Positions 48,396 to 56,078 of a stretch of 64,000 bases of DNA are shown one piece after another. Made by a program: the position numbers and the translations under genes. Under the pieces are notes generated by a model that ran no database searches, had not been told where the DNA came from, and was given only the letters and a program-made list of their open reading frames with translations. Each line of letters begins with the position of its first letter. The stretch's first letter is position 1. This DNA comes from Marinihelvus sp036351115 (lineage in GTDB: Bacteria > Pseudomonadota > Gammaproteobacteria > Xanthomonadales > SZUA-36). The stretch spans positions 1 to 64,000 of the forward strand of contig JAZBOL010000032.1 in NCBI GenBank assembly GCA_036351115.1. The letters are read 5' to 3'.

Positions 48396-49586
48396 ATGAA
48401 TCAACCGATCGTCGAGGAAGCAGAAACCACGGTCCGCTGGCTGGATCGGATCAACGAGGTCAGCGCAGCTCACTGGGATGCCCTGTTCGCCGGCGGCAAC
48501 CCGTTTCTGCGCCACGCCTTCCTGTCCAGCCTGGAAGACAGCGGGTCGGCTGATGCGGAGAGCGGCTGGCGGCCCCGGCACCTGGTGCTGGAGCGCCAGG
48601 GCATCCCGGTGGCTGCCATGCCCCTGTACCTCAAGGCCCACTCCTACGGCGAGTTCGTGTTCGACTGGGGCTGGGCCGAAGCCTGGTCACGCCACGGCCT
48701 GGCCTATTACCCGAAACTGCTCACCGCGATCCCGTTCTGCCCGAGCGTGGGCCCGCGGGTTGGCGTCCGCCCGGGTGCGGACAAGGAAGAAGTCTTTGGC
48801 GAGCTCTGGTCGGCCCTCAGCAGTGAAATCGACGGGCAAAATCTGTCTTCCTGGCATCTGCTGTTCGCCGACGCGTCCACGCGCTCACCCTGGCTGGGCC
48901 TGGACGAAGCGCCCTTGCTCGAGCGGCAGGACGTGCAGTTCCATTTTCTCAATCCCGGCTTCGGGCATTTCGACGACTTCCTGGCCAGCCTGCGGTCCAA
49001 GCGTCGCAAGAACGTGCGCAAGGAACGGCGTCGCGTCGCGGCGCAGGATGTACAGCTGGAGCGCCAGGTGGGCAGCCGAATCACCGAGGCTGACTGGAAT
49101 GCGTTCTATCGCTGCTACGTCAGCACGTTCCTGAAGCGCAGCGGCCACGGGGGGTACCTGACCCGTGAATTCTTCACCCTGTTGCGCGAACGCCTTCCGG
49201 ACCAGCTGATGCTCGTGGTGGCCCGACGGGATGACCGAGTCATCGCCGGTGCCCTGTTCCTGTTCGACGAGGAGCGCCTGTACGGGCGCTGGTGGGGCGC
49301 CCTCGGCCACGTGGACTGCCTGCATTTTGAAACCTGCTTCTACCAGGGGATCGAGTTCGCCATCGAGCGCAAACTGGCCGTCTTCGACCCCGGTACCCAG
49401 GGTGAGCACAAGCTGCTGCGAGGGTTCGAGCCGGTGACGACGCGCTCCTTGCATTACATCCGTGATCCCCGGTTTCGCGCGGCCATTGCCGACTTCCTCG
49501 ACCGGGAGCGGGATCACGTCGAAGCCTACGGGGAAAACGCCGCGGAGTTACTGCCGTTCCGGAAGGATCAACCGCCTGGCGGGTAA
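48396..49586 (+). CDS. GNAT/FemAB-like N-acyltransferase (COG3146 type)
   Basis: The 396-residue product shows AHWDALFAGGNPFLRHAFLSSLEDSGS, then HGLAYYPKLLTAIPFCPSVGPR, a double-GNAT (FemAB-like) layout, and SLRSKRRKNVRKERRRV followed by YVSTFLKRSGHGGYLTREFF and DPGTQGEHKLLRGFEP, motifs typical of the predicted peptidogalycan N-acyltransferase group. It is probably cytoplasmic. Substrate unknown. The last 19 bp overlap the convergent DUF3025 gene. A leaderless start 6 nt after TACGTT matches the start chosen. Confidence 0.85.
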   Translation: MNQPIVEEAETTVRWLDRINEVSAAHWDALFAGGNPFLRHAFLSSLEDSGSADAESGWRPRHLVLERQGIPVAAMPLYLKAHSYGEFVFDWGWAEAWSRHGLAYYPKLLTAIPFCPSVGPRVGVRPGADKEEVFGELWSALSSEIDGQNLSSWHLLFADASTRSPWLGLDEAPLLERQDVQFHFLNPGFGHFDDFLASLRSKRRKNVRKERRRVAAQDVQLERQVGSRITEADWNAFYRCYVSTFLKRSGHGGYLTREFFTLLRERLPDQLMLVVARRDDRVIAGALFLFDEERLYGRWWGALGHVDCLHFETCFYQGIEFAIERKLAVFDPGTQGEHKLLRGFEPVTTRSLHYIRDPRFRAAIADFLDRERDHVEAYGENAAELLPFRKDQPPGG

Positions 49587-50440
49587 ATCGGCGGGACGGC
49601 GCGCCCGGGGCGGGGCGGACGAAACACCTCCGTATCCGCCCAGAAGCCCGGCGGTGTCAGGCCCGGCCACCAGCCGGGAATACCCATGATGGGCAGGGGA
49701 CACAGGCAGGCCGGGCGGTCGATGGCGCCCTCCGTCGACCAGAGCGACGCCGCCAGGGCATCCACGTCCTGCAGGCGATCCGGAACAAGGTCCGATTCGA
49801 CCAGGAGGCAGCGACAGGTCATGGCCTTGTACGGCGCCCAGAACATCTCGAGGGTGGCGTGCCCCACGACGATGACCTTCAGATCCCCGGGCCACGCGCC
49901 GCCGGCCTCGCCGAAGAGCCCCGGCCAGTCGTGACGCGCGAGGGTGTCCAGCACGGTCCGGCGGGGACAGAGCACCAGGGCGCCGCACTCGTCGAATCCC
50001 GTGATCGCGTCGCGAACGGGCCCCCGCGTCCCGGGCTCCGGAGCCGGGGGTGCCAGGAGATGACGCTGGTTGAGCATGGCCTTCAGTTTGGGGAAGGTCG
50101 CCCACACCAGGGCGTTGCACAGGTCGTGGAGGCTGTTCCGTCGCGTACTGATGCGGCCGGATCGCGCGATTTCGCGTTCGTAGCCGGCGTCTTCGCTCCG
50201 AGGCGGCAGTTCGTCGTCCGGCACGAACGCGACCCGCTGTCCGCTGAAGGTGAGGCAGGGGGAATCAAACAGAACCTGGAGATCGGCGGCCGCAGGAAAG
50301 CGGCGCTGTGGCAGCCGCAGGAGGCGCTCGCGGTAAGGCGCCATGACCGGATGGTCGAGCAGGTCTTTCGGCACAGGCCAGGCGGCTTTCTCAGGTGTTA
50401 TCACTGTTTTGTCCTTCACCACGGCAGCGGTCATCACCAT
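49568..50440 (-). CDS. DUF3025 family protein
   Basis: The product is about 290 residues: LTFSGQRVAFVPDDELPPRSEDAGYE, then the DUF3025 core TRRNSLHDLCNALVWATFPKLKAMLNQRH, CGALVLCPRR, VIVVGHATLEMFWAPYKAMTCRCLLV and WWPGLTPPGFWADTEVFRPPR. The N-terminal family motif and the His-rich NALVWxxFPxxKxxLNxRH region are clear. The function is unknown; the family is typical of beta- and gammaproteobacteria. GTG/ATG alternatives MVMTAA (50440) or MTAAVV (50434) are close. A frame continuing upstream is open but lacks family similarity. Confidence 0.8.
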   Translation of the reverse strand: MVMTAAVVKDKTVITPEKAAWPVPKDLLDHPVMAPYRERLLRLPQRRFPAAADLQVLFDSPCLTFSGQRVAFVPDDELPPRSEDAGYEREIARSGRISTRRNSLHDLCNALVWATFPKLKAMLNQRHLLAPPAPEPGTRGPVRDAITGFDECGALVLCPRRTVLDTLARHDWPGLFGEAGGAWPGDLKVIVVGHATLEMFWAPYKAMTCRCLLVESDLVPDRLQDVDALAASLWSTEGAIDRPACLCPLPIMGIPGWWPGLTPPGFWADTEVFRPPRPGRAVPPIYPPGG

Positions 50441-50498
50441 GGCAAAACCATTCCTGGCATTCCATACTGGACCCGCGGTCAAGCCAGGGGATCCCGTC

Positions 50499-51308
50499 AT
50501 GACACCCAGAACGCCAACCCAACCGGACGCGGGACCACTCGAGCGCGCCCGGGCCAGTACCGTCGGGGCGCTTCTGGGATTGATCACGTTCTGCGCCGCC
50601 TTCCCGTTTTCCGTCCTCGCCCAGGACGGTAGCCGGAACGACACACCGACCGATGAATTTCCCTCCGCGGAACAGTCTGCCGCCGCGGCGGACGAGGAAC
50701 CCCTCGAGCTCGGGGACCTGGAAATCGTCGCCGAGGGGCTGACCTTCGAGCAGGAGTTTACCCTGCGCATGCTCCGGGAGGCCCTCGACAAACCGAAGAG
50801 CCAGAAGGAGGAGGACCGGGACGAGTGGGTGTGCTGGGTGGACAAGGCCACGGGTTCACGGCTCAACTACCTCAACTGCGCCCGCAACGGCGACCTCTGG
50901 GCCCTGCAGCCCAGTAACATGGGCGGGGGCGCCATGGCCATCGGCGCGCCCATTCCGGTCGCCGGCTACGGAACCATCATGCGCAGCTCCAACCCGGTGA
51001 ACCGGTCCAAGCTCAGGCAGGCCATGGACAACCTGAACGGCAGCGAGGAGTTCGACAAGGAATTCATCGCTCTTACCCTCAGCGGTGAGCGTCCGCCCCG
51101 GGATATCCCGGACGACGAGGAGCTCGATCAGTTTGCGGAGGCCTACGAGGCGCTTGGACGCCTGCAGCGGAACGGTGCGAGCGAAGCGCGGCAGGTGGGC
51201 GCCATCGAGGCGACGGGGCTTTCCCTGGCCCGCTATAACCGCATTGCCGAACTGACCGAGGTTTACCAGAGCATCGAGAACGAAGTGGCGGAACGCCTGG
51301 GTCGGTGA
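50499..51308 (+). CDS. Secreted protein, unknown function
   Basis: The 269-residue product has a signal peptide (VGALLGLITFCAAFPFSVLAQ, cleavage after LAQ), then an acidic stretch (TDEFPSAEQSAAAADEE), then DEWVCWVDKATGSRLNYLNCARNGDLWALQP, holding a probable disulfide pair, a Gly-rich GGGAMAIGAPIPVAG, and a helical C-terminus rich in Glu, Ala and Leu. The family is unknown. AGGGG upstream of the ATG is a usable Shine-Dalgarno. It lies between the DUF3025 gene (divergent) and the Mla/MCE operon (convergent). Confidence 0.65.
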   Translation: MTPRTPTQPDAGPLERARASTVGALLGLITFCAAFPFSVLAQDGSRNDTPTDEFPSAEQSAAAADEEPLELGDLEIVAEGLTFEQEFTLRMLREALDKPKSQKEEDRDEWVCWVDKATGSRLNYLNCARNGDLWALQPSNMGGGAMAIGAPIPVAGYGTIMRSSNPVNRSKLRQAMDNLNGSEEFDKEFIALTLSGERPPRDIPDDEELDQFAEAYEALGRLQRNGASEARQVGAIEATGLSLARYNRIAELTEVYQSIENEVAERLGR

Positions 51309-51330
51309 CGGTCCGTCGGTGACGCCCGGC

Positions 51331-51975
51331 TCAGGGCGCCATGTCTCCCACCAGGTCGTTCACACTCGCGCCGAGCCCCGCCTGGAACGCGGCGACGATC
51401 GAGGCGATGCGGTTTTCCGCCACGGGGATGTCCTGGCGGGTGGAGATACGCCGGGCATCGTCCCCGCACACCAACTCACCATCGAAGCGCACCTCGACGC
51501 GCCGGGTCACCTTGTCGGCGTCCACCCGTCCATGGAAGGCCCGGGTTTCGAGTCTCAGCAGGCAATCATCCGGCGACCTCGCCCGAACGCCCTCCGTCAC
51601 GCTGCGCCAGCCGGCCCCTTCGAAAGAACGCGCCAGCACTGAACCGAGCACTTCCGGGAGGTGGTCCGGCCAGTGGGCGCCGGCGTAGTGATTCAAGCGC
51701 GCCTGGGGCCCGAGATTCAGAATGCGGTCCGTATCGAGGCCCGGTACGACCGTGAGGTCGAGGGCGAGCGACTGCATCCCCCGGTTGACGCTGGCGGCCG
51801 GGGTCACCGGCTCCAGCCACCACTCGCTGGCCGGGGGCGCGTCGGAATCGAGGAGCCCGGCGCAGCCCGCGAGGGCCACGGACAGTGCCAGGATCGGGGC
51901 GACCCGGGCCACGGGAGCCAGCTGGAGTCGTGGCATGCGCCAGGTGGTCCGGTGTCGTATCGGTCGTCGGTTCAC
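51331..51975 (-). CDS. ABC-type transport auxiliary lipoprotein (PqiC-like, MCE system)
   Basis: The 214-residue product has a lipobox in ILALSVALAGCAGLL, then WWLEPVTPAASVNRGMQSLALDLTVVPGLDTDRILNL and WPDHLPEVLGSVLARSFEGAG, the DUF330/PqiC-like pattern of outer-membrane-anchored lipoproteins that cap MCE transporters. It is the last gene of an MlaE-F-D-lipoprotein operon. GTG start at 51975 with GGAGGA upstream, 4 bp after the MCE stop; an inner ATG at 51936 also precedes the lipobox. Confidence 0.82.
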   Translation of the reverse strand: MNRRPIRHRTTWRMPRLQLAPVARVAPILALSVALAGCAGLLDSDAPPASEWWLEPVTPAASVNRGMQSLALDLTVVPGLDTDRILNLGPQARLNHYAGAHWPDHLPEVLGSVLARSFEGAGWRSVTEGVRARSPDDCLLRLETRAFHGRVDADKVTRRVEVRFDGELVCGDDARRISTRQDIPVAENRIASIVAAFQAGLGASVNDLVGDMAP

Positions 51976-51979
51976 GGGG

Positions 51980-52909
51980 TCATTCCTCCACCACGATGGG
52001 GTCGCGGGTCGGCTGGTAGATCGCCCGGGAAGGGTCATGCCGCAACGATTCGAGCAGCTTCTCCATTTCCCGCAACGTATCCCGGGTATCGCTGACCAGC
52101 GCCGGTACCTGGCCCAGTCCGTCAGCGGCGAAGGCGTCCACGTCCCCGTCGTGCCGCGCGAGCCAATGGTCGAGGCGCGACGTTACGGCCCGCAGTTCGG
52201 CGGTGGTCGACTCGATGTTGTCGAGAGCGCTCGTGGCCTTGGGTCCGACGCCCTCCAGGAGGGCCCCGACCTCGTTCGTGACGCGGCGCAGCTCGGCGAG
52301 CGTGCTGTCGAGGGCGCCGGGCAGGGCGTTGATTTGCGCCTCCTGGCTCGCGAGAGCCTGGGTCAATCGCTCGATGTTGCCCAGGGCATCGGCCACCCGG
52401 GTCTGGTTATCGGGCCCCAGCAGGACGTTGGCGTTCGCCAGCAGCCGGTCCATCTTGTCGAGCACGGCGGGCGCCGAGGACAGGAGTGCGGAAAAGCCCG
52501 TATCGCGGTAGGGAATCACCGGCAGGGTCTCCCCGTCCGCGACACGCAAGGGGTCATGGGCCCCGGGGTCCGCATACAGGTTGATGACCGAAACGCCGGT
52601 GATGCCCTGGGCAGCCAGGGTCGCCCAGGTGCCCGAGTCCACCGGCGCCTCCTCGCGGATTCGAATCTCGACGCGCACGGACGCCGGGTTGCCGGGAACG
52701 ATGGTGAGATCCGCGACCTCGCCGACCTGGACCCCCATGAAATAGACCGGTCCGCCCAGGGTCAGGCCGCTGACGTCCGAGGTGATCAGAACGTGGTAGC
52801 GATTGACCGGGATGTTGCCGCGCTGGCCGGTGAACCACACGGTCAGCACGGCGCCGAGGGTGAGCGCCGCGATCACGAACAGGCCGACGGAGAGATTGCG
52901 ATTTCCCAC
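51980..52909 (-). CDS. MCE-domain protein (MlaD/PqiB-like)
   Basis: The 309-residue product has one N-terminal TM helix (SVGLFVIAALTLGAVLTVWF), a single MCE domain (about 38-115; YHVLITSDVSGLTLGGPVYFMGVQVGEV) and a long helical C-terminus of about 170 residues rich in Leu, Ala and Thr that forms the hexameric tunnel. In Mla-type transport it receives lipids from the permease and passes them across the periplasm. The stop is 4 bp before the auxiliary lipoprotein start. Clear operon position between ATPase and lipoprotein. Confidence 0.88.
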   Translation of the reverse strand: MGNRNLSVGLFVIAALTLGAVLTVWFTGQRGNIPVNRYHVLITSDVSGLTLGGPVYFMGVQVGEVADLTIVPGNPASVRVEIRIREEAPVDSGTWATLAAQGITGVSVINLYADPGAHDPLRVADGETLPVIPYRDTGFSALLSSAPAVLDKMDRLLANANVLLGPDNQTRVADALGNIERLTQALASQEAQINALPGALDSTLAELRRVTNEVGALLEGVGPKATSALDNIESTTAELRAVTSRLDHWLARHDGDVDAFAADGLGQVPALVSDTRDTLREMEKLLESLRHDPSRAIYQPTRDPIVVEE

Positions 52910-52911
52910 GG

Positions 52912-53730
52912 CTAGGCGGACCCGGACTCGGTATCCGAAAACCGCTGCGCGCCCGCATTCCGGGCCAGCCAGGCGCGTCGTGTTCGCGGTGCGCCGAAGT
53001 ATTCCCGGATCCAGGGGTGTCCGTCGGCCACGATATCCTCCGCCGGCCCCACGCGGATCTGCTTGTCCACCAGCACCGCGATGCGGTCGCAGGTGTTGAA
53101 CAGGCTGTCCACGTCGTGGGTGATCATGAAAATGGTCAGGTCGAGGTTGTCACGCAGGTAGTTGATGAGTTCATCAAACTCCGTTGCCGCGATGGGGTCA
53201 AGGCCAGCCGTCGGTTCGTCGAGAAACAGGATGCGGGGCTCGAGGGCCAGGGCCCGCGCCAGGGACACCCGCTTGCGCATGCCGCCGGACAGTTCGGAGG
53301 GGTACTTGTCCGCCACCGAGAGCGACAGTCCGACCATGATCAGCTTGAGGCTGGCCAGTTCGTGGCGCGTCTCCAGGGGCATGTCCGAGTGCAGGGCGAT
53401 GGGCAGCTCGACGTTCTCCTGCACCGTGAGGTTGGACAGCAGTGCGTTGTTCTGGAACAGAACGCCCCAGCACGTGGTCGGACCCGGTTCGTGATAATGA
53501 ATGGTCTGTCCCATGACCTCGATGTGCCCGGCGGTAAAACGGTGCAGGCCGAGAATGCTGCGCATGAGTACCGATTTGCCGGAGCCCGAGCCGCCGACGA
53601 CGCCGAGAATCTCGTCGCGTTCCACCTGCAGATCCAGGTCCTGGTGCACCGTGTGACTGCCGAAACGGTTCACCAGTCCCCTGACGTCGATGACGTGCCG
53701 GACCGCCCGCATGTCGTCCGCCTTGCCCAT
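52912..53730 (-). CDS. MlaF-like ABC ATPase of an MCE transporter
   Basis: The 272-residue product has Walker A GGSGSGKSVLM, signature LSGGMRKRVSLARALAL, Walker B LFLDEPTAGLDP and the H-loop THDVD. The segment SGGMRKR is the hallmark of MlaF and Ttg2A-type ATPases. It powers phospholipid movement in the MCE complex. The ATG overlaps the upstream permease stop by one base (TGATG at 53728-53732). Confidence 0.93.
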   Translation of the reverse strand: MGKADDMRAVRHVIDVRGLVNRFGSHTVHQDLDLQVERDEILGVVGGSGSGKSVLMRSILGLHRFTAGHIEVMGQTIHYHEPGPTTCWGVLFQNNALLSNLTVQENVELPIALHSDMPLETRHELASLKLIMVGLSLSVADKYPSELSGGMRKRVSLARALALEPRILFLDEPTAGLDPIAATEFDELINYLRDNLDLTIFMITHDVDSLFNTCDRIAVLVDKQIRVGPAEDIVADGHPWIREYFGAPRTRRAWLARNAGAQRFSDTESGSA

Positions 53731-54851
53731 CAGAAGCCGATCCGGGTGAACACGGTGGTGAAGAAGGCGTCGGCACAGATCACGAGCACGATGGACAGGA
53801 CCACGGCCTGCGTGGTCTTCAGCCCCAGTTCCTCCGCGGAGCGCTTCACCTGCATGCCCCGGAGCGTGCCGACGGCGCCGATGAGGAAGGCGAAGAACGG
53901 GGTCTTGACGAGTCCGGCGAGGTAATCGTTCATGTCCGTGCTCTGGCCCACGCGCTCGACGAACTGCACCGTGCTGACGTCGAGGGACACGATGGTGACC
54001 AGGGCGCCGCCGGCCAGGCCCGCAAGGTTGGCGAACAGGGTCAGGGCGGGCAGGGCGATGATCAGCGCGAGAATCCGGGGCAGGACCAGCTGGTGCGTTG
54101 GGTTGAGCCCCATGACCTGCATGGCGTCCACCTCCTCGTTGAGCTTCATGGTGCCGAGGGCCGCGGCGAAGGCGCTGCCCGAGCGGCCGGCGACCATGAC
54201 CGCCGCCAGCAGGGCGCCCATCTCGCGGACGATGGCGATGCTGACCATGTCCACGACGAACACCTGGGCGCCGAAGCGCTCGAGCTGGCTGGCGCCCTGG
54301 TAGGCGAGCACGATCCCGATCAGGAAGGTGATCATCATGACCACCGGGATGGCCTGAACGCCGGCCTGGTGCACCTGGCGGATCGTTTCATCGATCATCA
54401 TGCGCGTGGGCAGCCGGAAGCCCTCGCCCAGCCAGCGGGCGACCTGGCCCGTGTCCGACACGCCGTCGGTAACGGTCCGGCCGATGCCCTCCAGGGTGGC
54501 GCGGAACGGGTGCATGGGCTTGCGGTCGTCGAGGTGCTCGCTGTGTTCGCGAATCGCCGCGGCGTCGATGATGTGCTGAAGAAACTTGAAGTGGGCGGCC
54601 CTGAACCCCTCGAAGGCGGTGGTCAGGCCGTCTTCCCTGAGCTGCTGGGCGCGGTCATAGAGCACCCAGGCGCCGGCAATGTCGATTTCATCCAGGCCGT
54701 CACAGCGAAATTCGACGTGGCGATCGGCCGCGTCACGGATTTCGAGGGAAGCCTCCTCGAGTTCGCCGACGTGCTCGAACAGCCATTCGCCGCGAACCCG
54801 GACCACCAGGCGGTCCGGCTCCAGGTCGGTCGTGAAGTAGGTCGCGGTCAT
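53730..54851 (-). CDS. MlaE-like permease with N-terminal STAS domain
   Basis: The 373-residue product has an N-terminal STAS-like module (about 1-105; FRCDGLDEIDIAGAWVLYDR, as in MlaB) fused to the MlaE permease (about 150-370; IPVVMMITFLIGIVLAYQG, VAGRSGSAFAAALGTMKLNEEVDAM, GLAGGALVTI). In E. coli Mla the STAS protein is separate (MlaB), so this is a fusion of the two. No Shine-Dalgarno precedes ATG 54851. Instead an 11-codon mini-ORF ends in ATGA overlapping the start. First gene of the MCE operon. Confidence 0.88.
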   Translation of the reverse strand: MTATYFTTDLEPDRLVVRVRGEWLFEHVGELEEASLEIRDAADRHVEFRCDGLDEIDIAGAWVLYDRAQQLREDGLTTAFEGFRAAHFKFLQHIIDAAAIREHSEHLDDRKPMHPFRATLEGIGRTVTDGVSDTGQVARWLGEGFRLPTRMMIDETIRQVHQAGVQAIPVVMMITFLIGIVLAYQGASQLERFGAQVFVVDMVSIAIVREMGALLAAVMVAGRSGSAFAAALGTMKLNEEVDAMQVMGLNPTHQLVLPRILALIIALPALTLFANLAGLAGGALVTIVSLDVSTVQFVERVGQSTDMNDYLAGLVKTPFFAFLIGAVGTLRGMQVKRSAEELGLKTTQAVVLSIVLVICADAFFTTVFTRIGF

Positions 54852-54883
54852 GAGCGGGCTTCGCGTCTCCGCAGGCGGCGCAT
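54848..54883 (-). CDS. Leaderless 11-codon mini-ORF (Arg-rich leader peptide) coupled to mlaE-like gene
   Basis: Reading MRRLRRREARS then TGA, this frame begins 7 nt after a minus-strand TACACT (54891-54896), so its ATG should be the 5' end of the mRNA. Its stop overlaps the mlaE-like ATG (ATGA). The permease has no ribosome binding site of its own, which suggests translational coupling. Six of eleven residues are Arg, so ribosome speed here could respond to arginine or Arg-tRNA. Expression is not proven. Confidence 0.45.
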   Translation of the reverse strand: MRRLRRREARS

Positions 54884-54890
54884 CGTGTCC

Positions 54891-54896
54891 AGTGTA
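54891..54896 (-). promoter_or_regulatory. Putative -10 of the MCE operon promoter
   Basis: Minus-strand TACACT is 7 nt upstream of the mini-ORF ATG (54883) and 39 nt upstream of the mlaE-like ATG (54851). Confidence 0.5.
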
Positions 54897-54982
54897 ACCG
54901 CATCTCGCGGCCACATCCCGCAGCGACTCCGTGTCGTCACGCACCGTGGACACATCCCGTGGTCTCCTCGAGGTCCCATCGC

Positions 54983-54988
54983 TATCAT
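54983..54988 (+). promoter_or_regulatory. -10-like element of the RND operon promoter
   Basis: TATCAT lies 36 nt before the adaptor ATG at 55025. No strong -35 or Shine-Dalgarno is visible. Confidence 0.4.
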
Positions 54989-55024
54989 AGGCTCCCGTGC
55001 CGGGACGTTCCGGCGATCGCCGCT

Positions 55025-56059
55025 ATGCCCATGCCACCCCCTGCTTTCCGTCTCCCGTGCCCCTGTCGTCCGTGGCTGATCGCCCTGGCCCTCTTCCTGC
55101 CGCTCGGGTCAGCCCAGGGCCAGGTCCGGGTGCAGGCGGCGCCGCTTGGCGACATGCTGGTCGCCAGGGAACACCGCGTCCCGGCCGAGGTGTTGCCGTT
55201 GAACGACAGTTTCCTCTCGGCCGAGGTGAACGCGGTGGTGCAGGAGATCGGCGCGGATGTGGGCGCCCGGGTGATGGCGGGTGACCTCCTGATCGCGCTG
55301 GAAGAGACCGATTTCGACCTCCAGCTGCGGGCCGCGGAGGCCTCCCTGGCCGCCGCGCGCTCGCGCCTCGCGGAGGCCGAGGCCAAGCGGGACCGGGCCG
55401 TACGTCTCGGAGACGCCCAATACATCTCGGAAGACGAGTTGCTGACCCGGGAAACCGCCGTGGCGGTGAGCGAAGCGGACATTCGGCACGCCGAGGCGCA
55501 GGTGGCCATCGCCCGCCGCAACCTGGAAAAATGCCGCATCGTGGCGCCTTTCGACGGGGTCGTGCAGGAACGCCCAGCCCAGCTGGGCGCCTACGTGACC
55601 ATCGGCGCGCCCCTGCTGCGCCTGGTCCAGACGGACCGGCTGGAGCTGGCCGCCGAGATTCCCGTGGGCCTCGGTGACGGCCTGGCGGCGGGCTTCGATG
55701 CCGAATTCCACAGCCAGGGCGCACGCTGGCCCGTCCGCCTGGTACGCCTGTCCAACGTGATTGCAACGGAGCGCCGCGCCCGTCGTGCCCGTTTCGCGTT
55801 CTCGGGAGCCGCGCCCGCGCCCGGCCTCAGCGGCCAGCTGGTCTGGACTTCCGCGCAGGGTCAGCTGCCCGCCCGCCTGGTGAGTCGTCGGGACGGTGGC
55901 CTTGGCGTGTTCCTGGTGGTCGAGGGGAAAGCCGCATTCACGCCGTTGCCGCAGGCGGAGGAGGGCAGGCCCGTGGCTGTCGATCTCCCGGCAGACAGCC
56001 TCGTCGTGATCCAGGGACAGGACCGTCTGCAGGACGGCGACGCCGTCGAGCTGCGCTGA
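55025..56059 (+). CDS. RND efflux periplasmic adaptor (HlyD/AcrA family)
   Basis: The 344-residue product has a signal peptide (LIALALFLPLGSAQG), a biotinyl-lipoyl half (AVVQEIGADVGARVMAGDLLIALEET), a hairpin at about 90-160 and the second half CRIVAPFDGVVQERPAQLGAYV, followed by a beta-barrel and membrane-proximal domain. This matches MexA/AcrA-type adaptors that join an RND pump to an outer-membrane channel. The pump gene follows 19 bp later; no TolC-like gene is in view. ATG 55025 or 55031 are alternatives. Confidence 0.88.
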   Translation: MPMPPPAFRLPCPCRPWLIALALFLPLGSAQGQVRVQAAPLGDMLVAREHRVPAEVLPLNDSFLSAEVNAVVQEIGADVGARVMAGDLLIALEETDFDLQLRAAEASLAAARSRLAEAEAKRDRAVRLGDAQYISEDELLTRETAVAVSEADIRHAEAQVAIARRNLEKCRIVAPFDGVVQERPAQLGAYVTIGAPLLRLVQTDRLELAAEIPVGLGDGLAAGFDAEFHSQGARWPVRLVRLSNVIATERRARRARFAFSGAAPAPGLSGQLVWTSAQGQLPARLVSRRDGGLGVFLVVEGKAAFTPLPQAEEGRPVAVDLPADSLVVIQGQDRLQDGDAVELR

Positions 56060-56078
56060 CCCCGGCGCGTTTGCACCC

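Noticed and set aside
50432..50480. Third leaderless mini-ORF (MVLPW) before the DUF3025 gene
   Set aside because: The nearest hexamer (TATGGA) is 9 nt away and a poor -10, and the overlap with the inner ATG (TGATG) depends on the start chosen. Not strong enough to list.
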